A stretch of DNA of 64,000 nt from Lachnospiraceae bacterium. Lineage in GTDB: Bacteria > Bacillota > Clostridia > Lachnospirales > Lachnospiraceae. The translations under genes and the position numbers were made by a program. The notes beneath the pieces are model-generated. The model was not told the DNA's origin, did not search any database, and saw only the letters and a list, made by a program, of their open reading frames with translations. The stretch is from assembly GCA_902363555.1 (NCBI GenBank), contig CABJAM010000009.1:62001-126000 (forward strand), read 5' to 3'. Shown here piece after piece: positions 23,916 through 31,702 of the stretch (the first letter of the stretch is position 1; every line of letters begins with the position of its first letter).

Positions 23916-24827
23916 TTAATCTGGGGAGTTCGTGTGGATTTTTTCCACAATCTGAGAAATGGTTTTCTCATCCTGTTCAAGCATTTCAGCGATGTCTGCA
24001 ATTGAAATTCCTTTTTCAAGCTTCTTTTTCACCAAGCTTCTTAAAATTTTTTCTTCTCCCCTTTTTTCGTAAGCTTCCTTCAAAATACGGTCATGATTTT
24101 CCTGATCAAATGATGATAATACCATAGATTTTACCTCCGCGCGGTGTTTAACCAGAAAATCTTCCAATATATGTTGCTGAATACAACTGTTAATTGCATT
24201 ATCAACTGCAATGTCTAAGGATAAGTGTTTGTATGTATTTTCGCGTATATAATGTATCAGCGTGGCATACTCCTGTAATTTATGGCATCGATCCATAAGT
24301 GCCTGATTATGGCCATAATTAATATTTAACAGCGTAGCCTTACAATTTAGACATGGCTCCTTGCCGTCGACTTTTGGAAATGCATCGATCAATTCCAAAA
24401 TCTGTTTTTCCGGAGTGTCTTTTGTGCCGTTGTAAAAGATAATATATTGAGGCAACGGAAGTGCCTGGAGAACGCTGCTGTAAATGTCCAAATGATTAAG
24501 CTCGATGTACGACTCATAGTTACGGGCAAAGTACAGAAATCCGCGAATGGGCATATTAGGATTGATTGTACTTTGATGTTCGTATAAATTAAGCATCTCA
24601 CTGAATAAAAAGGACATATCATTTTTATAACTCATGTAAATGGCATCATCCAGTGTGTAGATTGTAAGGTCGTCCACATTGGTATGATTTGTGCCATTAA
24701 CAGCATTATAAAGATCTAGTAAGTCCGTTTTGCTTTCAAATATTAACCGAAAAAGACAGTCCTTATAATTGCGGTTTATAGTGGGAATTTTCTGATTATT
24801 CGTATTTAATTGTTCGATGTCGTTCAT
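23916..24827 (-). CDS. Rpn/PD-(D/E)XK-type nuclease (transposase-like)
   Basis: 303 residues. The N-terminus N-R-N-Y-K-D-C-L-F-R-L-I-F-E, then L-L-D-L-Y-N-A-V-N-G-T-N-H and the putative active block S-E-M-L-N-L-Y-E-H-Q-S-T-I-N-P-N match the Rpn/PDDEXK family (recombination-promoting nuclease, formerly annotated transposase_31). The tail has a helix-turn-helix-like end, I-S-I-A-D-I-A-E-M-L-E-Q-D-E-K-T-I. The gene is clearly more AT-rich than its neighbours, which suggests recent acquisition. GGAGG precedes the ATG. Such genes are abundant in Lachnospiraceae and may spread within genomes. Confidence 0.85.
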   Translation of the reverse strand: MNDIEQLNTNNQKIPTINRNYKDCLFRLIFESKTDLLDLYNAVNGTNHTNVDDLTIYTLDDAIYMSYKNDMSFLFSEMLNLYEHQSTINPNMPIRGFLYFARNYESYIELNHLDIYSSVLQALPLPQYIIFYNGTKDTPEKQILELIDAFPKVDGKEPCLNCKATLLNINYGHNQALMDRCHKLQEYATLIHYIRENTYKHLSLDIAVDNAINSCIQQHILEDFLVKHRAEVKSMVLSSFDQENHDRILKEAYEKRGEEKILRSLVKKKLEKGISIADIAEMLEQDEKTISQIVEKIHTNSPD

Positions 24828-25310
24828 GTTCTACCTCCATTATAAATTTATTTTGTAAGGAATGCAATGACTGTGTTGCCGTAATTTTGGGGATTAGAAA
24901 TTTCGTGAAACGGTTCAGCCTGTATAAACTGTTACAATTACGTATTTGCCGATCATTAATTTTCAGGAGATTTAAAGTCTTTTTTTTCGGGGGTATTTTG
25001 ATACTGTGAAAGATATCTTCATTGGATACTTCAAAGATGTGAAGTAATGAAATGATATGTATATAAAACTTTGAAACTGTTAAATGCGGCCGGACTGTTA
25101 CAAAATTTTCTGTTTCGAGTAAATCAATAATAGCACGACAATTTTATAAATTCAAGAAGTTTTCATCGACAGGAATCGACACTTGATTACGACATAAACC
25201 ACGGGAATTAGAGTATAAAGCAGTTTTAAACATGTTCTGGGAAAAGTGATTTCCAGAAAAAATGTTACATGAGGTGTATTGGATAGAATTTATAGAAAGT
25301 AAAAAATATA
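24828..25310. other. AT-rich non-coding stretch
   Basis: No coding sequence is supported. It carries a degenerate dispersed palindrome (24911-24935) and, near 25076-25101, two direct ACTGTTA half-sites around a GCGGCCGG centre. It separates the Rpn gene from the ROK operon. Confidence 0.45.
24911..24935. repeat. Dispersed palindrome, degenerate copy
   Basis: CGGTTCAGCCTGTATAAACT followed by GTTAC; both arms carry mismatches to the consensus. Confidence 0.5.
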
Positions 25311-25367
25311 TTGACAAAACCGGAAGCCTATACTAATATACTCTTATTAAAAGACTTTTAATAAGAG
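25311..25367 (+). promoter_or_regulatory. Promoter with perfect operator palindrome
   Basis: -35 TTGACA (25311-25316), 17-base spacer, -10 TAATAT (25334-25339). Directly after it lies a perfect 27-bp palindrome: CTCTTATTAAAAG, one A, then its reverse complement (25341-25367). It covers the likely transcription start. The AT-rich TTATTAAAAG arms fit ROK/XylR-type operators, so the downstream ROK protein probably represses its own operon. Confidence 0.85.
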
Positions 25368-25393
25368 ACTTTGAAAAAAGAAAGGCGAGATTT

Positions 25394-26458
25394 ATGCAAA
25401 CGATGAATACAGCCCTGATGCGCACAATGAATGCCCATCAGGTCCGCCGCTGCCTTCTGTCTGTCCAGAGCGCCACAAAAGCCCGGCTGGCGGCGGATAC
25501 CGGTCTGAGTTCCATGACCGTGGGAACGATCATTGCAAAAATGCTAAAGGCCAGTGAGGTTTATGTGCTGGATGAGGTTCCCTCTAACGGTGGCCGGCCG
25601 TCGGTGCGGTATGCCTATAACCGTTTTTATGCGCTGAGTATGATCGTTTATGGGTATCAGAAGAACAGCCGGAATTTTCTTCGTATGAAAATTATGGATA
25701 TGTTGGGCGGGGAAGTTCTGGTACAGGAGATGTATATGGATAATGTCACCGTGGACGCCCTGGGTTCATTTATTGACCAGGGGCTTGCAAGGGTGGAGCA
25801 AGGCGCGGAAAAGCTGCGCATGATCAGTTTTGGCCTGCCCGGCGTGGAGGAGGAAGGCCGCATCATAAGTAACGATTATCCGCGGCTGATCGGCACGGAT
25901 TTCATTGCCCATTTCCGGCAAAAATACGATGCCGATGTGCGGTTTTTCAATGATATCAACGCGGCGGTGTACGGATATTATGACCGGAACCGGACACTGG
26001 CCGGAGGTGCGGATGTAAAGCTTTCACCGGCGGTAGTGGGGATTTATTATCCCAGATTATATTATCCTGGTATGGGTATTGTTATTGACGGACGGATTTA
26101 TGCCGGACGGCACAATTTTGCCGGAGAGATTGGCAGTCTCCTGAACAATGCGTCGGAGAGGGCCGATTGGCTGACTGTGGATTACGCTGACAAGCAGCAG
26201 GTATACAGCTATATTGCCCGTGATCTTTTCTTTATCTGCTGCGTGCTGGCCCCGGAGCGGATCGTTCTGTATGGAGACTTTTTGCAGGAAATGGACGCAC
26301 TGGGGATACAAAAGGCGGCGGAGGCGCTGCTGGATGGGCGTTTTCATATAACGCTGGAGATTGGGCCGGAATTTGAAGTGGATTTTGACCGCGGCCTTCG
26401 GGCTCTGACCGATGATCTGCTCTATCATGCCGTATTTATGGAGGAAGAAGTTTTATGA
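25394..26458 (+). CDS. ROK-family transcriptional regulator
   Basis: 354 residues. Residues 10-70 are a winged helix (T-K-A-R-L-A-A-D-T-G-L-S-S-M-T-V-G-T-I-I then G-G-R-P-S). The rest is a ROK fold with S-F-G-L-P-G-V-E-E-E-G and F-F-N-D-I-N-A-A, but the Cys-rich zinc motif C-x-C-G-x-x-G-C-x-E of most ROK proteins is absent. The glucokinase activity site is not evident, so it is a sugar-sensing repressor. Its stop overlaps the start of the MFS gene (ATGA), giving a two-gene operon. A perfect 27-bp operator precedes it. Confidence 0.88.
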   Translation: MQTMNTALMRTMNAHQVRRCLLSVQSATKARLAADTGLSSMTVGTIIAKMLKASEVYVLDEVPSNGGRPSVRYAYNRFYALSMIVYGYQKNSRNFLRMKIMDMLGGEVLVQEMYMDNVTVDALGSFIDQGLARVEQGAEKLRMISFGLPGVEEEGRIISNDYPRLIGTDFIAHFRQKYDADVRFFNDINAAVYGYYDRNRTLAGGADVKLSPAVVGIYYPRLYYPGMGIVIDGRIYAGRHNFAGEIGSLLNNASERADWLTVDYADKQQVYSYIARDLFFICCVLAPERIVLYGDFLQEMDALGIQKAAEALLDGRFHITLEIGPEFEVDFDRGLRALTDDLLYHAVFMEEEVL

Positions 26459-27624
26459 TGACATTGCTGCTGATTATTATTTACATTTCATTTATCAGCC
26501 TGGGGCTGCCAGATTCTCTGCTGGGCTCCGCCTGGACGGTTATGCATGGGGATCTGGGGCTGCCGGTGTCCTTTGCCGGCGTAATTTCCATGATTGTTTC
26601 CTGCGGAACGGTCGTTTCCAGCTTAATGAGCGTCCGGCTGATTAAACATCTGGGCACGGGCCGGGTGACGGCCATCAGTGTAGGCATGACGGCTGTGGCG
26701 CTTCTTGGCTTTGCCATTTCTCACAGCGGCTGGTTTTTGTGCGTCTGCGCCATTCCGCTGGGGCTTGGCGCCGGTTCAGTGGATTCGGCGCTGAATAACT
26801 TTGTGGCGCTTCACTATAAAGCTACCCACATGAATTTATTACATAGCTTCTGGGGGATCGGTGCAACCTCCGGACCGATCATTATGTCCTTTTGGCTGGC
26901 AAGAGAAAATAACTGGTCCATGGGTTATATGACCATTGGCATTATCCAGTGCGCACTTGTGGTCGTGTTGATTATTTCGCTGCCATTGTGGAAAAAAGTG
27001 AAAAGTTCTGTCGCTGGTGTGGATAATGAAGAAGAGACGGTGGCTGTGCCACTGAGAAAGATTTTTTCTATACGTTTTGCAAAACCGGCCTGCCTGGCTT
27101 TCTTTGGCTACTGCGCCCTGGAATTAACGGCGGGGCTGTGGTGCGGCACATATGCGGTTCAAAAGTACGGTGTGGCTGTGGAAACGGCGGCGATGTGGAC
27201 GTCCACCTATTATCTGGGTATAACCCTGGGCCGTTTACTGTGCGGATTTATTGCACTGAAGGTGCGGACCGATTCGCTGATACGGCTGGGGCATGGTATT
27301 GCTCTGGCGGGGATCGCTATTTTGTTACTGCCGCTGTCTGTTTACAAGGTTCCGGTGGGGCTCTGTCTCATTGGCATGGGCTGTGCGCCCATATTTCCAA
27401 ATATGATCCATCGTACGCCCCACGTATTTGGCCCAAAGCTGTCCCAGTCCATGATGGGGGTACAGATGGCCTGCGCTTATGTGGGCAATGTCCTGATGCC
27501 GCCGCTGTTTGGCATGATCGCTCAGACTCTGGATGTGGGGCTTTTGCCTCTGTATCTTCTGGTGATCGCTGTTGTGATGATCATTTGCTCCGAGTATGTG
27601 ACGCGGCGCTATAAGACGGCGTGA
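26455..27624 (+). CDS. MFS transporter (FucP/sugar-porter-like)
   Basis: 389 residues with 12 predicted membrane segments. It starts with I-S-F-I-S-L-G-L-P-D-S-L-L-G-S-A-W and has L-G-L-G-A-G-S-V-D-S-A-L-N-N, L-L-H-S-F-W-G-I-G-A-T and a second-half G-R-L-L-C-G. These resemble the fucose-permease group (FHS family) of the major facilitator superfamily, which take up monosaccharides. Translational coupling to the ROK regulator supports a sugar as substrate. The specific sugar is not visible. Confidence 0.88.
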   Translation: MMTLLLIIIYISFISLGLPDSLLGSAWTVMHGDLGLPVSFAGVISMIVSCGTVVSSLMSVRLIKHLGTGRVTAISVGMTAVALLGFAISHSGWFLCVCAIPLGLGAGSVDSALNNFVALHYKATHMNLLHSFWGIGATSGPIIMSFWLARENNWSMGYMTIGIIQCALVVVLIISLPLWKKVKSSVAGVDNEEETVAVPLRKIFSIRFAKPACLAFFGYCALELTAGLWCGTYAVQKYGVAVETAAMWTSTYYLGITLGRLLCGFIALKVRTDSLIRLGHGIALAGIAILLLPLSVYKVPVGLCLIGMGCAPIFPNMIHRTPHVFGPKLSQSMMGVQMACAYVGNVLMPPLFGMIAQTLDVGLLPLYLLVIAVVMIICSEYVTRRYKTA

Positions 27625-27639
27625 GATGTTTTGGGGAAA

Positions 27640-28539
27640 TCATGTAGCGGCCGGACCCCTTTGAGCGGTTATGAAATTATCACGGAAAATATCCTTCATG
27701 GGATTGTAATTATCCGCATTCCAGGCCATTGTAAGGCTGGGATCGCTGATCAAGTCCACGTCCAGAAAGCGGACGGTTGAGTTTTTGTAAAGACTGTTAC
27801 GTGTATCCAATATGCATACGCCCACGCCGGCTTCCACCCAGAGCATTTCCTCCTGAAGGGAGGAGGCAAACTTTACTTTGGGCGTGAAGCCGGAGTTTTT
27901 ACAGGCGGCGAGAATCAGCCGGGAGGACATTTCCGAATCCTCCGGGGAAACCATGAGGATCGTATCCTCCTTAAAATCCGAAAGCCGGACATATTTTTCA
28001 TTGGCCAGAGGATGATCCTTGTGGACGACCACGTGGTCACGGGTATTTTCGATGATCTCATACTGGATTTTATCCCGGCCCTCCACATCAAAACGGAGGG
28101 TAATGATCACATCCAGTTCATTGCTGTAAAGCTTTTCAATCAGAGAATTAAAGCTGTAATTGCGCAGATTAAGCTTGACCTGTGGGTAAAACCGGGAAAA
28201 ATGGCGCAGTACCCCGGGGAACAAATCACCGACGTAAGCGCCTTCCAGAATACCTATATTCAGTTCGCCGCTGATGCCCTCAAAGCTGCTGGCAGCTTTG
28301 GCGATGGCCAGATTATAGTCATTGTAGATTTTTTCAAACTCTTCAAGGAGCACAATAGCTGCCGGAGTCAGCTTTACGGAGCGGCTGTTACGGACAAAAA
28401 GCTGCATATTCAGCTCCATTTCTATGGCGGCGATCTGCCGGCTCAGCGCCGGCTGGGTGATAAACAGCTTATCGGCCGCTTTTGTAAAGTTCTGGCATTT
28501 CGCCGCCATAATAAAGTATTTCATCTGTGTCATATTCAT
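27640..28539 (-). CDS. LysR-family regulator with repeat-encoded C-terminus
   Basis: About 299 residues. The N-terminus M-T-Q-M-K-Y-F-I-M-A-A then T-K-A-A-D-K-L-F-I-T-Q-P-A-L-S-R-Q-I is the LysR helix-turn-helix; the remainder is a binding-protein-like effector domain. ATG 28539 is chosen because GGGGGA lies 7 bases before it; an in-frame ATG at 28554 is possible. The last ten codons (I-T-A-Q-R-G-P-A-A-T) and the approach to the stop are formed by a degenerate copy of the dispersed palindrome (27644-27672), so the repeat seems to have extended the protein. Target unknown. Confidence 0.88.
   Translation of the reverse strand: MNMTQMKYFIMAAKCQNFTKAADKLFITQPALSRQIAAIEMELNMQLFVRNSRSVKLTPAAIVLLEEFEKIYNDYNLAIAKAASSFEGISGELNIGILEGAYVGDLFPGVLRHFSRFYPQVKLNLRNYSFNSLIEKLYSNELDVIITLRFDVEGRDKIQYEIIENTRDHVVVHKDHPLANEKYVRLSDFKEDTILMVSPEDSEMSSRLILAACKNSGFTPKVKFASSLQEEMLWVEAGVGVCILDTRNSLYKNSTVRFLDVDLISDPSLTMAWNADNYNPMKDIFRDNFITAQRGPAAT
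27644..27672. repeat. Dispersed palindrome inside a coding end
   Basis: GTAGCGGCCGGACCCCTTTG then AGCGGTTAT aligns to the consensus with several changes. It encodes the C-terminus of the LysR protein on the minus strand. Confidence 0.6.
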
Positions 28540-28555
28540 GGCCCATTCCCCCATC

Positions 28556-28584
28556 GTAACAGCTTAGAGGGGCCGGATTATTAC
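28556..28584. repeat. Dispersed palindrome, inverted orientation
   Basis: GTAACAGCTTAGAGGGGCC then GGATTATTAC: the GAGGGGCC centre is the reverse complement of the usual GGCCCCTC. It lies directly upstream of the LysR start. Confidence 0.6.
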
Positions 28585-28727
28585 CCCCATCTGCGCTTTT
28601 CTTTAAGAATAGCACAAAAAAAGAGGCCCGTAAACAGGAACGTCGCCGGTCCTGTTCATTGGCCAAATTTACGCTCTGACCCAGCCACTGGGCGTATTGA
28701 GTGGCTGGGGGAAGTGATTGAGTATGC

Positions 28728-28756
28728 GTAACCGTTCAGAGGGGGCGAACGTTTAC
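28728..28756. repeat. Dispersed palindrome, inverted orientation
   Basis: GTAACCGTTCAGAGGGGGCG then AACGTTTAC, in the same orientation as the 28556 copy and 172 bases away from it. It abuts the stop of the UroD-fold gene. Confidence 0.65.
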
Positions 28757-28761
28757 GAAAA

Positions 28762-29880
28762 TTACCCCTGGGGATGTGTCTGTAAAAAGCTGTGTGCGGC
28801 ATCGCTCATGGCTTTTACATTTTCCGGCCGGGCATCCGACGGGATGTCACAGCCGGTGGCGATAATGCAGCCCCACGGTCCGATATCCGAAAGAAGCTTG
28901 GTCACGTAATCTGAAACCTCTTCGGGCGTACCATAGGTCATAAGCTCACATGGAACATCGCCGAGAATACATACATTAGGGCCGAGAACTTCTCTGGCCT
29001 TACGGATATCCGTTTTGGAATCCAGAGCCATAATATAGGTCTTTTCCTCCAGCCGTTTAAATTTGTCCAGGATCAGCGTCCAACTGGAATCCAAATGGAA
29101 TATGGGCAGTACACCGGTTTCGATGCACAGGTCATAGTAGGCTTTAAAGGAAGGCCATACAAACTCGTCAAAAACAGCCGGTGATATGAGGTCCGGGCCG
29201 GTCCGCCAGCCGCCGATCCATACGCCCACTGCATGGGTCGCTGCGATCTGTTCCCGATAAGCCTTCAGGTTGTGCTCCAGCACGATATCAAAAATTTCGT
29301 GGATCAGTTCAGGTTCTTCCAATAGATCGTCGGCAAAAAAGTTTTCCAGTGACCGGCCGCCGCAAAAATATTCAAATGGTGTGATCATAAGGAAATCACA
29401 GATACATGGAATACCGGCGTCGTAAAATTTTTTGTAGGACCTGGGGTTGGCTTCAAAAAACGGCGATAACTGTTCCCAGTTATTGTTGCATTTTTCAGCA
29501 ATAAACTTTTTCTGCCAGGCATCCCAGCCCATTTTTTTGATATCCTCGTAGTCCTCGAATTTCATGTTTTCGCATTCTTTAATCTGCCACATTTCATCAT
29601 CGCCCAGGTCGATTCCGGGCAGTGCCGTTTTGGAGAGCCACTGTGTGCCCAGCAGATAGGGTGAAAAAATCACATTTTGTGTGGCGTCGGCATGGATGCG
29701 CAGGTGCTCCGCCAGATTGGCATCACAGGCTTTGTCAAAGTCGTTGATGTAGTCCTTCATAAGTACATGCTGACTTCGGGCAAAATAGGCATTGCCGCAG
29801 GGTGCCACAGGTATCCGGTCCACCGGCTCGCAGCGCATGGCCTTTTTAATAAGTTCCAGATTATCTTCGTACTTTCCCAT
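28762..29880 (-). CDS. Uroporphyrinogen decarboxylase-fold protein (methyltransferase-like)
   Basis: 372 residues. R-C-E-P-V-D-R-I-P-V-A-P near the start, G-G-W-R-T-G-P-D-L-I-S-P in the middle, P-I-F-H-L-D-S-S and the C-terminal I-A-T-G-C-D-I-P-S-D-A-R-P-E-N fit the UroD superfamily branch that includes corrinoid-dependent methyltransferases (MtaA, CmuA). Those bind zinc through His-x-Cys and a later Cys. Here the first site reads H-L-D and only the G-C-D-I-P Cys is kept. No heme genes or corrinoid protein lie nearby, so true heme synthesis is unlikely and the substrate is unknown. GGGAGG precedes the ATG. Confidence 0.82.
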   Translation of the reverse strand: MGKYEDNLELIKKAMRCEPVDRIPVAPCGNAYFARSQHVLMKDYINDFDKACDANLAEHLRIHADATQNVIFSPYLLGTQWLSKTALPGIDLGDDEMWQIKECENMKFEDYEDIKKMGWDAWQKKFIAEKCNNNWEQLSPFFEANPRSYKKFYDAGIPCICDFLMITPFEYFCGGRSLENFFADDLLEEPELIHEIFDIVLEHNLKAYREQIAATHAVGVWIGGWRTGPDLISPAVFDEFVWPSFKAYYDLCIETGVLPIFHLDSSWTLILDKFKRLEEKTYIMALDSKTDIRKAREVLGPNVCILGDVPCELMTYGTPEEVSDYVTKLLSDIGPWGCIIATGCDIPSDARPENVKAMSDAAHSFLQTHPQG

Positions 29881-30186
29881 TAAAATACCTCCCAGTTTTT
29901 GTGAAAACGTTGTTTATGAGTTAAGTATACGGCGTCTGCCGGGGGTTTTCAAATGAGTTATTCCGGTGGTGTCATGCAGTTTAGTTATTAAGCTATTATT
30001 CGTAGGACCGCAAGATTTGCAATGAGAACCGCAAGATTGCACATAAAAAAACTCGCAGATTTTACTATAATAGAAACTGTATTAAGGTGCAGGCCGGTCA
30101 ACGATTTCTTGAGGAAATTGGGAACAAATTATAATACATATATATGGAATTGAATTTTAACGCGGCTTTGACAGGAGGAGATTTTT
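29881..30186. other. Divergent region before uxaC
   Basis: Non-coding stretch between the UroD-fold gene (minus) and uxaC (plus), holding the presumed promoters of both. Its notable content is the repeated ACCGCAAGATT element listed separately. Confidence 0.5.
30007..30071 (+). promoter_or_regulatory. Two helical-phased activator sites and -10 of uxaC
   Basis: ACCGCAAGATT occurs at 30007 and 30028, 21 bp (two helical turns) apart, each followed by TGCA. TGCAA and TTGCA also form an inverted pair around the second copy. TATAAT at 30066-30071 could be the -10; no good -35 is present, as expected for an activated promoter. Confidence 0.55.
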
Positions 30187-31581
30187 ATGCGACAATTTAT
30201 GGACGGGGATTTTTTGCTGACAACGCCCTGTGCAGTGCATTTGTATCACGATTATGCTGAGAAAATGCCGATCGTGGATTACCATTGCCATATCAGCCCG
30301 CAGGAGATTGCTGAGAACAGATCCTTTGAGAACATTACACAGATATGGCTGGGGGGCGATCATTATAAATGGCGTCTTATGCGTGCGGCCGGTGTTTCAG
30401 AGGAATATATTACCGGGAATGCCGATGACCGGGAGAAGTTTGAAAAGTGGGCGCAGACGCTGGAGCTGGCGGCGGGGAATCCGCTGTATCACTGGAGCCA
30501 TCTGGAGCTGGCGCGGTATTTTGGCTACGACGGCATTCTAAATCGGCGTACAGCTGGGAAGGTGTGGTCGCTGTGCAATGAGCAGCTACAATCCCGGCGG
30601 GCCAGAGATTTTATTGTGGATTCTAACGTGACGCATCTGTGCACAACCGACGATCCGGTGGATGATCTGAGATGGCATGAGCAACTGGCATCGGACGATT
30701 CCTTTCAAGTAAAGGTACTGCCTGCTTTCCGGCCGGACCGGGCTTTGGGGATAGAAAAGCCGGATTTTACAGATTATATGGATCAATTGGCGTCGGCTGC
30801 CCATATAAAGATTACCGGCTTCTCAGACTGGAAAAGCGCCATAGTATCACGGATGGATCACTTTGCCGCCCGTGGCTGCCTTGTGAGTGACCATGGTCTG
30901 GATTTCGTCATGTACCGGCCGGCCAATGAGGCGCAGATCGAAGCTGTTTTCAAGAAGCGGCTGGCAGGGGGCGTGCTGACATCTCAGGAGATTTTACAGT
31001 TTAAAACCGCGTGCCTTTTGTTTTTGGGCCGGGAGTATCACCGCCGGAACTGGGTTATGCAGCTCCATTACGGTGTGCGCCGGAACAATAATCAGCGCAT
31101 GTTTTCTCAGCTTGGCCCGGATACGGGATATGACTGTATCGGCAGCAGCGCACCCATGGATGAGCTGGCGGCTTTTCTGGATGCATTGGCCTGTGATGAA
31201 CGACTGCCGAAAACCATTGTATATTCGCTGAATCCTTCGGATAACGCGGCCATTGGAACGATTATCGGCTGCTTTCAGGACGGCGGGCAGCGGGGGAAGC
31301 TTCAGCATGGGAGCGCCTGGTGGTTTAATGATCACAAGGCCGGCATACAAAGCCAGTTGACTTCGCTGGCAAATCTGGGGCTGCTGGGCACCAGCGTGGG
31401 CATGCTGACAGATTCCCGAAGCTTTTTATCTTATACACGACACGAATATTACCGGCGGATCTTATGTGAGCTTCTCGGCGGCTGGGTGGAAAATGGAGAA
31501 TTTCCCGACGATGAGGAGACGCTTAAAGCTCTGGTGGAAAATATTTCATATAACAACGCAATTAATTATTTTGGCTTTTAG
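30187..31581 (+). CDS. uxaC: Glucuronate isomerase
   Basis: 464 residues, the normal UxaC length. It opens with I-V-D-Y-H-C-H-I-S-P-Q-E-I, the amidohydrolase-fold metal motif, then I-W-L-G-G-D-H-Y-K-W-R-L-M-R and later M-Q-L-H-Y-G-V-R-R-N-N-N and G-M-L-T-D-S-R-S-F-L-S-Y-T-R-H-E-Y-Y-R-R. UxaC converts glucuronate to fructuronate (and galacturonate to tagaturonate) in cytoplasmic hexuronate breakdown. AGGAGG precedes the ATG. uidA follows after 121 bases, so released glucuronate enters this pathway directly. The downstream genes uxuA/uxuB are not in the window. Confidence 0.96.
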   Translation: MRQFMDGDFLLTTPCAVHLYHDYAEKMPIVDYHCHISPQEIAENRSFENITQIWLGGDHYKWRLMRAAGVSEEYITGNADDREKFEKWAQTLELAAGNPLYHWSHLELARYFGYDGILNRRTAGKVWSLCNEQLQSRRARDFIVDSNVTHLCTTDDPVDDLRWHEQLASDDSFQVKVLPAFRPDRALGIEKPDFTDYMDQLASAAHIKITGFSDWKSAIVSRMDHFAARGCLVSDHGLDFVMYRPANEAQIEAVFKKRLAGGVLTSQEILQFKTACLLFLGREYHRRNWVMQLHYGVRRNNNQRMFSQLGPDTGYDCIGSSAPMDELAAFLDALACDERLPKTIVYSLNPSDNAAIGTIIGCFQDGGQRGKLQHGSAWWFNDHKAGIQSQLTSLANLGLLGTSVGMLTDSRSFLSYTRHEYYRRILCELLGGWVENGEFPDDEETLKALVENISYNNAINYFGF

Positions 31582-31702
31582 CAGCCGCCGGGCCATAAAT
31601 TCCGGAGACGGGATTCTATGGCCGTGGCGCTGAAAGAGTGTGTTTGCGGATTGTCTGAATGCATTTTCAAACACGCTGCCAGCAGGAAAGGGGAGTTTTT
31701 TT

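Noticed and set aside
23916..24827. Active insertion sequence
   Set aside because: The gene is an Rpn-type nuclease without terminal inverted repeats or target duplications that I can see.
28762..29880. Heme biosynthesis hemE
   Set aside because: Motifs fit the methyltransferase-like branch better and no other heme genes are nearby.
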